Source: Fomes fomentarius
Taxonomy: Eukaryota > Basidiomycota > Agaricomycetes > Polyporales > Polyporaceae
Direction: 5' to 3'
Assembly: GCA_022606135.1 (NCBI GenBank)
Contig: JABYQN010000011.1
Span: 1,364,001 to 1,428,000, forward strand
DNA length: 64,000 nucleotides
This document shows positions 48,475-60,200 of this stretch, in pieces. Within the stretch, counting starts at the first letter, position 1. Every line of letters begins with the position of its first letter. Both the position numbers and the translations under genes were made by a program. Below the pieces are notes generated by a model. The model did no database searches and was not told where the DNA came from. It saw only the letters and a list, made by a program, of their open reading frames with translations.

Positions 48475-49094
48475 ATGGCATCAAAGGGCATGCAGAACAC
48501 AGTCTTGGAACTCTACAAGCATGCGTGCGCCCTTTGCACAGAGCAATATGACGTACATGTAGTGCCAATAATTCCAGATTCTGTCAGAGGTCGAAGTCAG
48601 GTAAACAAACTTGTCCCTGTCATGTTGCGCTTCATGACGACTTGACTAGTTGGCGTGGTTGAATGAGGCCAGAGTTGCACAAGTTGACTACGACAACACG
48701 CAGAATTACATATTGCGTAAGTGCCACCTCACCATGGATTGTCATCAGATGTTCTTAACTATCCTTATAGTGTGCTCATACCACATATGCGTACTTGATG
48801 CTGGCAATATTGTTATGTGCCCCCCCTTCGAAGATCTTCAAAAGCTCATCCAGGAGGAGAAGAGTCGGGGTCAGGATGAAAGATCTGTCCCCCTTATATC
48901 TGTGAGTTTACTTCCCCGTGCAACATCAGCAGCCATCTTCAATCACCGGGTACAATCTTCTTTAGGAACTTAGTGGCAGATTGGCCATACTGTGGAGATC
49001 AAAGCCTGAAGATTATGAAACGAGCTACGTCCCGGTCGGAAACCTTCGATTCAAGCACACGACCCTGACTAGGGAGAGTGATACCTTGCCGTAG
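48475..49094 (+). CDS. HNH-nuclease-like protein 1, short
   Basis: Four exons (48475-48600, 48650-48716, 48771-48901, 48966-49094) give 150 residues. The layout resembles the basidiomycete HNH_2-type proteins: a CALC knuckle (HACALCTEQYDVHVVPIIPD) where the family reads CxxTG...AHIIP, then VAQVDYDNTQNYILLCSYHICVLDAGNIVMCPP, corresponding to the N...LCxxHHxxFDxGxxxxxP segment. The His of AHIIP and the HH pair are only partly kept, so nuclease activity is doubtful. It stops at TLP-TAG, shorter than the family usually is. The family function in fungi is unknown. Confidence 0.5.
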
Positions 49095-49157
49095 CATGTT
49101 CAGATCCGCCACAGGGGGTGGTACAATTATGCGCGCAAAACTATATTGCCATCCCAG

Positions 49158-49490
49158 GGGATGAACAGCCACGTGGATTCGGCAGAGATCCAAATTGTCT
49201 TTAACACTGCTGATCGTCCGGATCTGATAAATCCCTACCTCTTCATGGTTAAGGCCATGGACGTCTTGGGCACAGCATACTGTCCAGCCGAACTCTTCGA
49301 TGGTACGGGAGTCCACAAGTCCAACCCAAAGAGAATCGAAAATCGAATTGAAGCCTACTTCGATCTGCTGCGCGAACTACGTGCCTTATACTCTCAACGA
49401 ATACTGTGCGCGCTGTACGGGGCCTATACTAGTATCATAGGCCAAAACATTCTGATGCGACTCTTTAGCAGGTCAAACGGTAGAGGTTGA
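49158..49490 (+). pseudogene. Open frame behind HNH-like 1, possible remnant of its C-terminus
   Basis: From ATG 49158 (MNSHVDSAEIQIVFNTADRP) a 110-codon frame runs to a stop at 49490 with DLINPYLFMVKAMDVLGTAY and EAYFDLLRELRALYSQRIL. The spacing to the end of HNH-like 1 is 63 bp. It may be the lost C-terminal part of that protein or a separate hypothetical gene. No family is recognised. Confidence 0.22.
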
Positions 49491-49494
49491 AGCA

Positions 49495-49971
49495 GTGACC
49501 TAACCGGTGTACGTTGGCAAGGTTTACGAGGAATCGGATACCGAGTTACCCCATTGTTTAGTCTATATCCTTTCTACCTTTGGAAGTGAGCTTGGGTGTC
49601 CTGTTATCCTACCAATTGTCATATTGTGTCCTCCGAGTCTGGGAGGAGATGGACGATTCAGTCTGAGGTCGCGCTTTCAAGCATGTGTGAAAGCTTCAAG
49701 TTATTGTTTTGATTGACGTCTACGGCGGTACCGCCTTGCATTCCAATGAGTCATCATCGCTATACATACACCACTATTGGAAGACGTCCCACAGGACTCA
49801 AAACACCGATCACGATACTTGACTCATTCCTCACTGATATCATCCCTTTGAATTCATTTGTGTAATATTCGGAGTCGAGGACGTTCAAACTCCGAATCGC
49901 CGTCAATTTGAACTGACTTGGTTCGTTCTTTCTCATTGTTCTAGCCTCATTTCCTCGTGTCGGTGGTAGTC
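49495..49971. other. Intergenic, no gene seen
   Basis: Spacer between the two HNH-like genes. Confidence 0.4.
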
Positions 49972-50955
49972 ATGCGCGAAGCCAGCGACATCTCTGAAAC
50001 TGATACGAGCTCCATAGATGAAGACTTCGATAGGATAGACTCGCCCCCGCCAGAGGAAATCTCTCGGAAGATTACCGCTGAGACGTCAAAGCTGCATGGA
50101 AAACGATGTATGGTTTGTGGGGATAAGGATATTACCTACTACCGCATCGTCGCCCAACATGGGGATGCCCCCGGCGAGAACGTAAGCCCTTCAGCCCATT
50201 GCCTGGTATATTTCTCGTCTACTTAAGATTCGCTCTTGCAGCCCTTCTACTGGCTATGGCGCCTTGGATTAGTCGATTCCAGCCTCACAGAAAACCATCC
50301 GACTGCTATCATGATTTGTACGCCTTAGTCGCTGATCATATCCGATCCGATCCAAGTCTCTCATGAGACATCATAACAGTATGCGCAGAACATGCACAGG
50401 ACTACGACAACGATGTATGGCGATGGATCCCTTCTGAAGCGACCAGGAGAGGGATGTTTCATGCCAATGGCATCCCGTCTGACTTCGACCCGACCTTTGA
50501 TCCTCCAGTACTACGCTCTCTATTCTTATAGCTGCTTGTGATCTCGTAGCGCTGACGATCTTTATTAGCGCAAGGAACACTTTGACCTCATTGTTTTCTT
50601 ACCAAACGACATGCATCAGAAAGGCTCATTTAGGATTGAAGGTGAGGTCTCCGTCATCGACTGTGATTCGGATGTTGTGCTTGACAATCCCATACTCACG
50701 TACGTAGATGATGTACGCGTACAGAAGAGCTACAGGGAACTTTGTTTGAACCCATACGTCGCGCTTGCATCCGCTCTCCCGATGCTGGTGTCAGTATATA
50801 TGCCTCTACCCGACGAGGAGATTCTGCATATTGAGGAAGAATGCCTGCAGATACGGAAAATTTGGAATGGATTAGTTCCGTCGGGAATGTCGGAATGCAA
50901 AGTGAAAGTGTATCGTCGTGACATGAGCTCGATTCCGAATAGTAGAGGAGTATAA
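49972..50955 (+). CDS. HNH-nuclease-like protein 2
   Basis: Four exons (49972-50181, 50242-50317, 50380-50507, 50569-50955) give 266 residues. An acidic Ser/Glu-rich start (SDISETDTSSIDEDFDRID) precedes KLHGKRCMVCGDKDITYYRI, then FYWLWRLGLVDSSLTENHPT and LCAEHAQDYDNDVWRWIPSE. This is the C..C ... LGLVDS ... LC..H...D...W..P order of fungal HNH_2-type proteins. The second HH pair reads EHA, so catalysis is uncertain. The C-terminal part (RKEHFDLIVFLPNDMHQKGS, LCLNPYVALASALPMLVSVY) looks like the all-alpha tail of such proteins. It is a diverged neighbour paralogue of HNH-like 1. Confidence 0.55.
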
Positions 50956-51492
50956 ATTGGAGATGATGTATTTATACCGTCTAAATACACTACAGCCCTT
51001 TCGGGCAGGCGAGCACATCAGCTAGATTCTGTGATCTCACGCCGGTTCACAGAAACTTCACCGGCGCTTCTACTTCTTCCCTAACGACCAGCGCTTGGCA
51101 CTGGTATGTAGTAGTACTACCGACGTTACCGTGACAATCCCTCCCACTAGCCGCATGAACCTCATTTGAGTCGTTAACACAGCTTATTCGGGTATGTGAT
51201 TCGAATTGAAACTCTGCTTTGCACCTCTGACAAGCACCGGGCTCCGCAGATGAACATCGCCAGCGACGCCGGTCTGTGCATGGTGAGAAGTTAAGAACCG
51301 GACTTTTGACGTGATCGCCCTACCTGGGTCAGTGAGTCCAAGAGACCAGTGCTACTTCAGCCTGGGATACTGCCGCAAATCAGACGTACTCATTGCGAAC
51401 GCGATAGACTGTCTTGCTACCGATCCGAGCCTCGAATTTGAATCACTGCTGAAGCCGCGACGTAGGGGCCAAAGACCACAAAACCCATTTCA
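50956..51492. other. Intergenic, no gene seen
   Basis: Between HNH-like 2 and F-box gene 2. An open frame directly ahead of F-box 2 (51311-51496) has no support. Confidence 0.4.
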
Positions 51493-53199
51493 ATGACGCC
51501 CTCACAGCCACTCGGCTTGTCCACACCTCTGAATCAAGATATTGTCACTATAAGCGGCGAGGAACTCATAGCGGCTCCGGGAGCCCCCACCGGGTCGTTC
51601 ATACAACACCTTCCAGTCGAATTACTGCTCGAAATTTTCATCCACGTCGATCTGCTGGACTCATGGGGACCACGAGGGTACGTGCGAGGCCGTGGCATTG
51701 CGAATCTCATGCTCGTATGCCGGCACTGGCGGGAATTGGGTTGCAGCACACCAGATTTCTGGCGTTCCATCGACGCCATCGAGCCACTGTCTCTAGTCTC
51801 GCTCTCCCTCGATCGCTCACGTGGATGCACAATCGACGTCCGAATCTTCTACTCAGAGGTCACTGGGAAGGAAAGGTCTCTCCCTGACGAGGCGATTGCG
51901 CTAGCTCTATCACAGAGCAGTCGCATCCGTTCCTTGCACGTGAACGTGCTAGTGGGTGACTTCGTCCAACACATACGCCCATTCCTTCTATGCACCTTAC
52001 CAGCTCTTGAGAAGATCAACTATGTTCCTATCCGGAATGATAGCAAGGACACAGTCGACGTTGGCTTGTCGCGTCAAGAACAGCCCTTCCTGCGCTCGCT
52101 CGTTCTCAAACAAGGTTACCTGCCCACTCCGACGAACTTTTGGCGAACTCTACGAGTCATGAAGCTATACGAATTTCCTCTCGCGATGTCTGGTCCGTAC
52201 TCTACGCGAGACTTTCTTGCTGTCCTCAAACTCAACGTCTCGCTTGAAGAGCTGTGCCTCTGGTATTACTATCGTGATGCCGTCATCGCCAATACGGGTG
52301 ATGGACTCGAGGACCATACCCCGAATTTTCGAACTGCTCTTGTGAACCTGCCAAGACTTCGCCGATTCTCAATCCACGGTCCCTATGCTTTCATCTCGGA
52401 TCTCCTTTCCCACCTCAACATCCCGGGAAACATCCCATACGTCGATATCCGGTCTTCTTCAGCCGTGGAGACCTTCGAGCACGCATACTCGACCCTCATC
52501 CCCGACCATCTCCGTTTCCTACTCGAGCGTATGTCAGCCGGGGTCTCTTGTCGTCAGCCGTGGACCACTCCCCACACACAGTACACCTTCTGCTCTCCGC
52601 CAGATGCCCGCACAGATGTGGATCTATCACATGAAATGACCGCCATCGCCTTCGGACACGACGGCGGTGTCGATGCACGTCCCGACATCAGCCTTGGTTT
52701 GCGCTGTCTGACGACCGTGCTCGGATGGGTCCCCGTCCGCCGCCTCGTTCTCTCCCTGCTGTCGGCGCCGGCAGGGGAGGATACATACGAGCGCGTCTTC
52801 GACTCCTTCCCGTCTGTGGAGGAGTTGGTCGTTTGCCACCCTTCTCCCGTTCATATCGCGGAGATACTCGCTGCGTTGCGTCTAGAGCAACGCGACGACG
52901 GGGTCCGCGATATGCCTCGTTGTCCGCATCTGCGTTCACTCGAAGTGCACGTGCGTTGCCCCGGCCCGAAGGTCGCGACGGAGGTGGCGGAGGCGCTAGA
53001 AGAGTCTCTGCGTGAGCGGGTGGAGGGAGGGCTCGGACTTGGTTTGGTGTGTTTGAATGTCTGGGATGTTGAGCCGGACTCTGACGAGCGGTGCGAGATC
53101 GAAGAGGCGATAACGGAACTCGTTGCACGGACGAGAGCTTCTGTCGCGAGCTTCGAATACCAGTACAGTAAGAAGTGCATTTGTAAGAGCCATCACTGA
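51493..53199 (+). CDS. F-box protein 2, single exon
   Basis: 568 residues, no intron. F-box at about residues 36-95: FIQHLPVELLLEIFIHVDLL...IANLMLVCRHWRELGCSTPDFWRSID. The rest has spaced leucine-rich segments (IRSLHVNVLVG, LPALEKINYVPI, LRSLVLKQGYL, LPRLRRFSIHG, RRLVLSLLSA, LRSLEVHVRC). It is likely an SCF substrate receptor of the same expanded class as F-box 1, but the two are not close copies. The substrate is unknown. Confidence 0.85.
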   Translation: MTPSQPLGLSTPLNQDIVTISGEELIAAPGAPTGSFIQHLPVELLLEIFIHVDLLDSWGPRGYVRGRGIANLMLVCRHWRELGCSTPDFWRSIDAIEPLSLVSLSLDRSRGCTIDVRIFYSEVTGKERSLPDEAIALALSQSSRIRSLHVNVLVGDFVQHIRPFLLCTLPALEKINYVPIRNDSKDTVDVGLSRQEQPFLRSLVLKQGYLPTPTNFWRTLRVMKLYEFPLAMSGPYSTRDFLAVLKLNVSLEELCLWYYYRDAVIANTGDGLEDHTPNFRTALVNLPRLRRFSIHGPYAFISDLLSHLNIPGNIPYVDIRSSSAVETFEHAYSTLIPDHLRFLLERMSAGVSCRQPWTTPHTQYTFCSPPDARTDVDLSHEMTAIAFGHDGGVDARPDISLGLRCLTTVLGWVPVRRLVLSLLSAPAGEDTYERVFDSFPSVEELVVCHPSPVHIAEILAALRLEQRDDGVRDMPRCPHLRSLEVHVRCPGPKVATEVAEALEESLRERVEGGLGLGLVCLNVWDVEPDSDERCEIEEAITELVARTRASVASFEYQYSKKCICKSHH

Positions 53200-53794
53200 T
53201 CTGAGGCAGGCAGTTTGTTGTGGATTAGTAGCCATTCAGATAGCGAAGTCACTGCAACTGACAGCCTGCCCGGTGGTGTCGTTGGCAGGTACATACTCCA
53301 GGAGAGATTTATGGTGTCTGTCTGATCTACTGGTTGACTCGACCCATTTTTATTTCGAATCCAGTTTATTGTCCACGGGAGAAGCCCATGTTGGACGTTA
53401 CACTGTATGTAAGTAGCACCCCAGTGTGCATGATTCGACCCTGGAACCTGATCACTCCTCCCGGGCAACACCTCGCCCCCCGGGAGTACACAAGCAGAAT
53501 CTAACCGTCGTGCTGCAATCCCGCGTTCATGCGTGTGGGCATACAAGTCTCCAGGTGTACACGAATGATGAGGAGGGTTTCGGTCTGGTAACTCGGACTC
53601 CACCCATATTGTTTGTATTGTAGGCGATGATCTACCTTGTAGGTTCACACAATCACTTGCCACATACTGCCGGAACATATTCGTGGGTGAAAGAAAGGTA
53701 TTGGTGGGACGTAAGTAAAGGATGTCCGAGTCTCGTATGCTTTCTAGGGACGATGAAGGGAACATTCGACGCAAAGAAGTCTCCTGGGACCTCG
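53200..53794. other. Intergenic between convergent genes
   Basis: 3' space shared by F-box 2 and P450 2. A long minus-strand frame here (53193-53969) is out of frame with the real P450 last exon and is a shadow. Confidence 0.45.
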
Positions 53795-56251
53795 CTACGC
53801 CTTCGCCAATCGAACCTTCAATGGGAGCGAGGGCGACGAGCTTCCTGCCACCGTGGGATAGACAACACCGGCGAGGTTCCACTTGATCGGTTTCTCTCCC
53901 AACTCGAACTTGAAGGTCGAGATCAAGACAGCGAGGACAACCTCTAGATGAGTGAAAGAGAAAGAACAAGAAATCAGTCAGTCATGTAGTCAGAATAGAT
54001 GGTTGCGTATCGGTTCGAAACTCACTCATCTCGAGCTGTGAGAATTTGAAGCCACTAGAGACGGGGAGCGTCAGTATCTCGCCATAATGGGGCACTCGGA
54101 CGTAGAATGGCAAATGGATATACGCACATGCATGCTCGTCCACCGCCCCAGAACGTCATCCTGTGTTCACGATGATGAGTGTGCAAGAAACGCGACAGTC
54201 GAGAGCAACGGATCTTACAGATTGGAGTACACGCCAGGAATCTTGGCATCCAGAACAGCGTCCGGAAGAGGCGCAAGCCAGCGCTCGGGCTTCCACTCGT
54301 GTGCATCATCGCCCCAGAGTGCCCGGTTGGTGTTCGACGATATGACGCCGACGAAGACCGTGGTGTCCTTGGGAAGCGGGATCTCGCTGATCAGCTTTCC
54401 GTCCCGTCCCCTGACGGGCTGTAAGAGCGGTAGCACGACGTCCTCGCGGGTCCTAGAGAATGAGTAGCATCAGCTGCTACCTTCCCGATCCGAGGCCAAC
54501 ATGGTGACTCACTCTCGGAACCTGAACGGAGCAGGAGCGTGGCTGCCATCAGGCGACGTCAGTACAAGAAACCTGAGCTTCGAAAAGTGAGCACATACAG
54601 CCGCAAAGTCTCGCGACAGATGGCATCGAGGTAGGGAAGTCGAGTGAGGTCATCGTAGTCGATGTCGTTGCCGCCATTCTGAGCGTTCAGGATCTCTTGA
54701 CGGAGTTTCTCCTGGACGTCGGGGTGCTTGGCGAGGAGATAGAGCGTGATGGAGAGGGCGTTAGAAGTCGTGTCCATGGCTGCGATCGTCAGCGTCCTGC
54801 AAATGACATTCAGTATGGAAGACGAAGGGAGTCAAAAAATTGACCGAACAGCTGAACTTACGACATCTGTCCGATGAGCTCTTCCTCCGACAGTCTCTCG
54901 TCGGCCGATGCAGCCATGTTTGCCCTCACTGATACGGACCACGTCGGGACGTTTCCTCAGTACCCGGATAATCAGGATGCTCACGACGATATACGCACGC
55001 AAAATGCTCATCAGGTCCTTCCCTTCCCAGAGTTGCTCCTTCAGCCCTGTGCCGCCGCGCTCCAGAGCTTCAAGCTTCTCCTTGTAAATGTTCACGGAGC
55101 TTTGATGCATCGTCATCACGACCTCACGGACTCGCTGGAAACGGGCAGAGGGCAGATGTTCCGCAACGAATCCGCGCAGGCCGCGCGGGATCAGCCCCCG
55201 GATGTAGTCGTAGAACTGCATGAACTTCGACAGCTCGTAGAGCGCAGGACTAAGACCATTCACCATCACCATCGACACAGTTTAGCGTGAGCTCGAGGTA
55301 GAACTTACATGAACGATTTGAGTGCAGTTCCGAAAGAGTCAGTTTTCTCGTCGGTTTCTTCGGTCAACGGGTCGAACGAGTGGCCGAGGCCCGCCTGGCC
55401 CATGAGTTCAAGAGCAGTTCGGCCCATCCAGTTGACCATGTTGATCTCGGTCCGGCCCTTCTTCACGCCTGCTTCGATGGTTCGGCGAAGCTGAGTGTGA
55501 CTGTGAATAAGTGTACCGTGAAGTCTGGCAATGTCATTCACCTTATGGGTAACTTCGTAGAATATCGGGATCATCTCCCGCATATGGTTGATATTGAACG
55601 CCGGGTTGAGCATCTTACGCTGACGGCGGTGTTCGTCGCCTGAGTTACGTCAGGTCATGCCCCTCGTACTATTGAATGTAGAAGTTCTCACCGGTGGTTG
55701 CCAGAAGACCGGGGCCGAGAGTGCTGTGGTTCATACTAGGAGGCCAGTGTGTGAGTACTCCGTAGGAATCTGTCAAGTCAGAGCCCGAGATCTCACCTAA
55801 GCCACCACTTTGCCTCGTCGTAAATGTATTGTTCTTTGACCGCAATAGTATGCATCGCCTTAGGGTCAAAGACGTACAGTATCTTGCGCTACGTGTGTGT
55901 TCGGCGGTAAGTACTCAACCTCTGCAAGACCATGCATGCTAAACACCCCCAACGTACACCGAACTTGCCATGAAGCTGAACAGCCGGACCGTACTGCTCT
56001 CCGAGCTCTCGATGAAAGTCCCAGCCATTCTTGTCGTAAAGCTGCTTCAAATTACCTGCAGAGTCGCGGGTCAATATCAACAGCCGTCGTGAGTCGATAC
56101 TAGCTGAGGTGCACTGACCATACAAAAACGACGGATTCGGCGGCCCTGGCAAATTGTCCAACGTACCCTTCACGACGTACAGGCGGAAGAGCTTCCAGAG
56201 GAACCAACCCGAACCACCAACGACGGCGGCTTGTAGGAGTAGTCCTAGCAT
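53795..56251 (-). CDS. Cytochrome P450 monooxygenase 2
   Basis: ER-anchored P450: MLGLLLQAAVVGGSGWFLWK anchor, LPGPPNPSFLYG hinge, LYVFDPKAMHTIAVKEQYIY, TLGPGLLATTG, DEHRRQRKMLNPAFNINHMR, I helix IAAMDTTSNALSITL, CRETLRLHAPAPFRF (ExxR), WKPERWLAPLPDA, haem loop FWGGGRACIGFKFSQLEM, and the end SPSLPLKVRLAKA with TAG at 53795. All exons splice in frame at positions equivalent to those in P450 1, so the two are members of one family. Where P450 1 uses a GC donor (after GHK), this gene has a normal GTGAATG donor after THK. The first donor is GTCAGT. Substrate and CYP family are not assigned. Confidence 0.88.
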
Positions 56252-57245
56252 CGTCGCAAGTTGGCAGCACGTCTAGTCGGCGTCGATCTGCAGGGCAGAA
56301 GCTGCGGGGAGCCCAGTGCGGTCGTACTCAGAGCGACGGCCCACCAGATATATAGGATGCCTGCTCCCCACCAACTAATGCGCAATGACAGGCCATGCGC
56401 GTGAGACGGAGAGCGTGCCTCGCTAGGGAGAAAACGCACGACGAAGTTGCCGAAGCCACGTCACGAGAACCCGGGGAGGTGGGTGTGACCCAAGACCTTA
56501 TCACTGTCAAACCGCACGTGGAGATCAACCGTCCTTCCTGGGTCTTCCTGTGGGAACACGACCACCTTCTGAGCGAACTCCTGTCAGACATGGAATGACG
56601 AGTAAGGCCGGTGCGCTCCGACATGCGACTATAGCACTCACTGCGGTCGCCACAAAGTTCATATGTACCACCAGCTTCCGGAGATTAGTGCCTTATGCAA
56701 TCAGCCTCACAGCCGGTTGTTACTGGCGAGAAGCCGTTGTCGGATCGGGGTCGGGCAATTCCCTTAAAAGCACTCGGAATGGGCACTCAAGGGTGTGACT
56801 GGCAGTACAGACCGGTCGGCGTGGTTCCATGATCAGAACACCTTACGGCGTCGCTATCGCAGCAGTATCAGTAAGAATGAATAAGTTCGGACATCATACG
56901 CACAACACGTTTGTGGCCGGAATGCCGATTGACTGCATACGGGGAACACCCCGCTGCTACGCGACGATGACTGCTATTGATGGGTTGTCATGTACCAGAC
57001 AAATTGCAACGAACTCTCTATCGACAGATGCCAGCACCGCACTCTAACATAATATAATATCTAGGGAGGATAGCCCAACAACGACACACACAAAACAATG
57101 TACTACAAGATTGTCCGTCTGATCAGCCCTCTCGAGGGCCGTGCGTGCACAAGCGTAAATTTTGTTGACTTACTGTACGAACACACCAATCCGATGTCAG
57201 ACGAGAACAATGGAGCATGCAGATAATCACCAAAGATCATCGCCC
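56252..57245. other. Intergenic, no gene seen
   Basis: Promoter of P450 2 (TATATAGG near 56347) and 3' side of the HECT_2-type gene. Nothing else recognisable. Confidence 0.4.
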
Positions 57246-60200
57246 TCACGCCCGCTGGAGCCAGCCGACATCGAGGCCCGTCATAGTGCGCATATTCTCC
57301 GGATACGCGCTATTGCTCTCCTTTAGAAGTGCCCCCAGCCGGCGGCAGATCCCACGCGGATAGTAAAGATGTTCGGCCTGTGGGAAGCCAGGGTATCGGT
57401 TCAGCAGCCTGTGAGAACCCCGTTAGATTCGGACTCCCACGACGCTTTATTAGTATGACTTACCCCTCAAGGTCCGCGTACGCCGAGGCCGCGTCGAGGA
57501 TCTTGAACAGCACCTTCGCCGCACGTACTGACGCGCTCTTCGGGATGACATATTGCGTAGGCACGATGTAGGACAGCCGCATCATGGGCTTGAACAGCCA
57601 GACCTGTGGGGTGGGAAAAGACGTCAGTTCTACTCGGACAATCATTACGCAGCGATAAAATCCTACCAAAATGCGGGGCCGTTCCTCCTCCTCGTCAAAG
57701 ATGACGAACCTGTACGTCGCATGCGCGTGTACGAACTCGTTCATGTCTTCCGCGATGAACGCAGACAGGGGCAGCCGTGGCGGCCTATGCACACTGCCAT
57801 CAGCGACAGGAGGAGGAAAACACGACGGGGAACTTACTCGGAGTTCCCGCTCACGGGCCGCACAGCGTACTTTGCAAGGCGATAGACCAAAGCCCCATTC
57901 CCGTCGGACGACGGACGCTCTTGACATCGGCCAATTATGGCACCGCAGATGCAGCGTGTCCTTCTCCATCCGTCGTCGTGCTATATGTGTGCAGTCATCA
58001 GTCATCCTGATATACTCACAATACAGTCCATGTCAAAATAGAACGATTAACGCCATTAGGTGTGCAGAAGCAACCCAGTAATTCACGGAAAAAGCATGTG
58101 CCCCCGCATGTAGCCCCCGCGACAGTGTGCTCATCTACACGAGAGTTGTTAAGCAAGCAACCGGGAGAGACGTATCTCATCCCATCGATCTCGGACGTTT
58201 TGTATCAGCCAAAGGAGTTATATCCTGCTGCCGCCCCGCCAACAGACACAACACAGTGGCATCCACCCAGAACCTGCGAGGGCTCTGAGCAGCGCTGCCG
58301 TGCGCGCCGGCTGACAAGACAAGCAGCCGCTGGTAGAGTAGCCAGCGACGGCCTTCTTTCCATCCTACATACCGACGTTCGACATGCTGATAGCGGAAGG
58401 GTGGGAGGGAGAAACACGAGAAGGGAAGCGGACAAGGAACGGGAACGCACCCTATCATCCTGCTCGTCGGCTGGCCAGAAATTACCTGTCACAACCGCAG
58501 ACTCTTCGAACAAGATGTAGCTGCCGCCAACGAGCGCCTCGCCCTCCTGTGGCCAGAACCCTTGCACGGAGTGCTTCTTGACGTGGTCGTGCAACCGCTG
58601 GTCGGTGTGGCACATCCACGCATCCACCAGCTCTGCCCAGTGCTCAGAAGGCAGATCGCGGTACTCTCGTAGCCGCGACGCGTGCACTAAGGGCAGAGAG
58701 CATGAAGCGCAGACGAAGCTTGTTGGCGCGGTTGATGATAGTTGCGTCGCGTCCATCAAAGTGGTGGGTGCGTCGAACGGGGAAGGGGATGGCGCTGTGA
58801 CCGGGAGCTTGACCTCGTAATACTGCCCGATCACCCTCACCTCCTTCAATCCTGGCGGCACGGGCGCGGGCAGGCTGAGCAGAGGAGAAGTTGTCGCGCC
58901 ACATTTGAGCATCAGCCGACTGCGTTCGTCAACGGATGACGACCCTGAGACGGGGACCACCTCCGCCTCTAAGTTCGCCCCGGGGATCATACCCTGGACG
59001 TTCAGGAAGACAAGGATATGTTGAAGGTTCTCATGGTACTCGGCGACGTAGTGGACGTCGAGACCAGCTTCATCTCGACATTAGCACGATGTTTTGGGGT
59101 CCAGATGTCTCCCACATGAACAGAGCTCACCTTGCCATGGCGGTGGTGAAGGGATTCCACTGGACGAACCCGGTCTCTTCGTCCTACCCAACTTCGTCCT
59201 CCGCGGCTCTTTCTCTTTCTCTTTGTCCCGCTCCTTCTCGTTCTCCGAGCCCTCGGGTATAGGAGAAGTCGAGCGCGACGCAGTGTTTAAAAGCCACGCG
59301 AGCGGAGGCGCAGACATACTCCGGCTGCGCAGACCCCTGAATGACCGCCTCCGCGATATCGCGGGAGGAGGGGTTGGCTGGGGGCTAAACCGCGTCGGTA
59401 CAGGTTCGCGCACGAACTCGGGCAGGCTGAGGAGCGCCTTGGGGTCCTCCATCTGCATCTTGAGCTGCATGCCCTCAGGTACGCCTTCGAGGATAAACTC
59501 GGGCAAGGAGAGCATCGCGTCTGGGTCTTTCGTGCGTTTCTTCGCCAGTACCGCTTCCTGTGAGTGCAGTCGACCTGCGTCAGAATGCCGCGCGAGGCGC
59601 GTAACGAACGCCTCACGCTATGAGCTTGTCAGCGCAATAACGAGTGTGTCATATTGAAGGCAGACGTACCTTTTCCTGGTCCCTCTGCCTGGCTTGCGCA
59701 AGCTTCGCCTGCATGCCCCCGTCAAGCACGACGGATTGGTCCACAAGCTTCCGCTGGCTGGCCTTGCCAAGAAGCTCGACCATCTTCTCTAACTCCGACT
59801 CGTCCTCCTCCCGCGCCCGCTCCTTCCCCGGTCGAACCCTGACCTTATCCCGTTGACTCTCCTTCTCTCCATCTTTCCCCTTGTCCTTCGATGGCCCGGC
59901 AAGCCGCGCGCGCTCCATCTGCTCGCGCTTGCTCTTCTTGAGCTCGACGCGCTGGTCGTGCAGCTGCGGCGCGACGACATACAGCCTGTCGATAGCAAGC
60001 GCAACAGCCTCAAGGTCCATCCGCATCTTCTCGCTGATTCCCCCCGTACCTGACGGCTCCCTCTCCCTCTCCCGCTCGCGCGTCTTCTCGCCTGCCTTTT
60101 CGGCGAACTCCTCGTACCCGCCCGCATCGTACAACGGGAGTTCCGCATCCGACCCGAAGGGATCCCTATACTCGCCGACCTCGTACTCCGGGGGCAGGTG

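Noticed and set aside
53193..53969. 258-codon minus-strand frame at the end of P450 2
   Set aside because: It is in the wrong frame. The spliced P450 frame gives VVLAVLISTFKFELGEKPI...SPSLPLKVRLAKA and stops at 53795, as the family requires.
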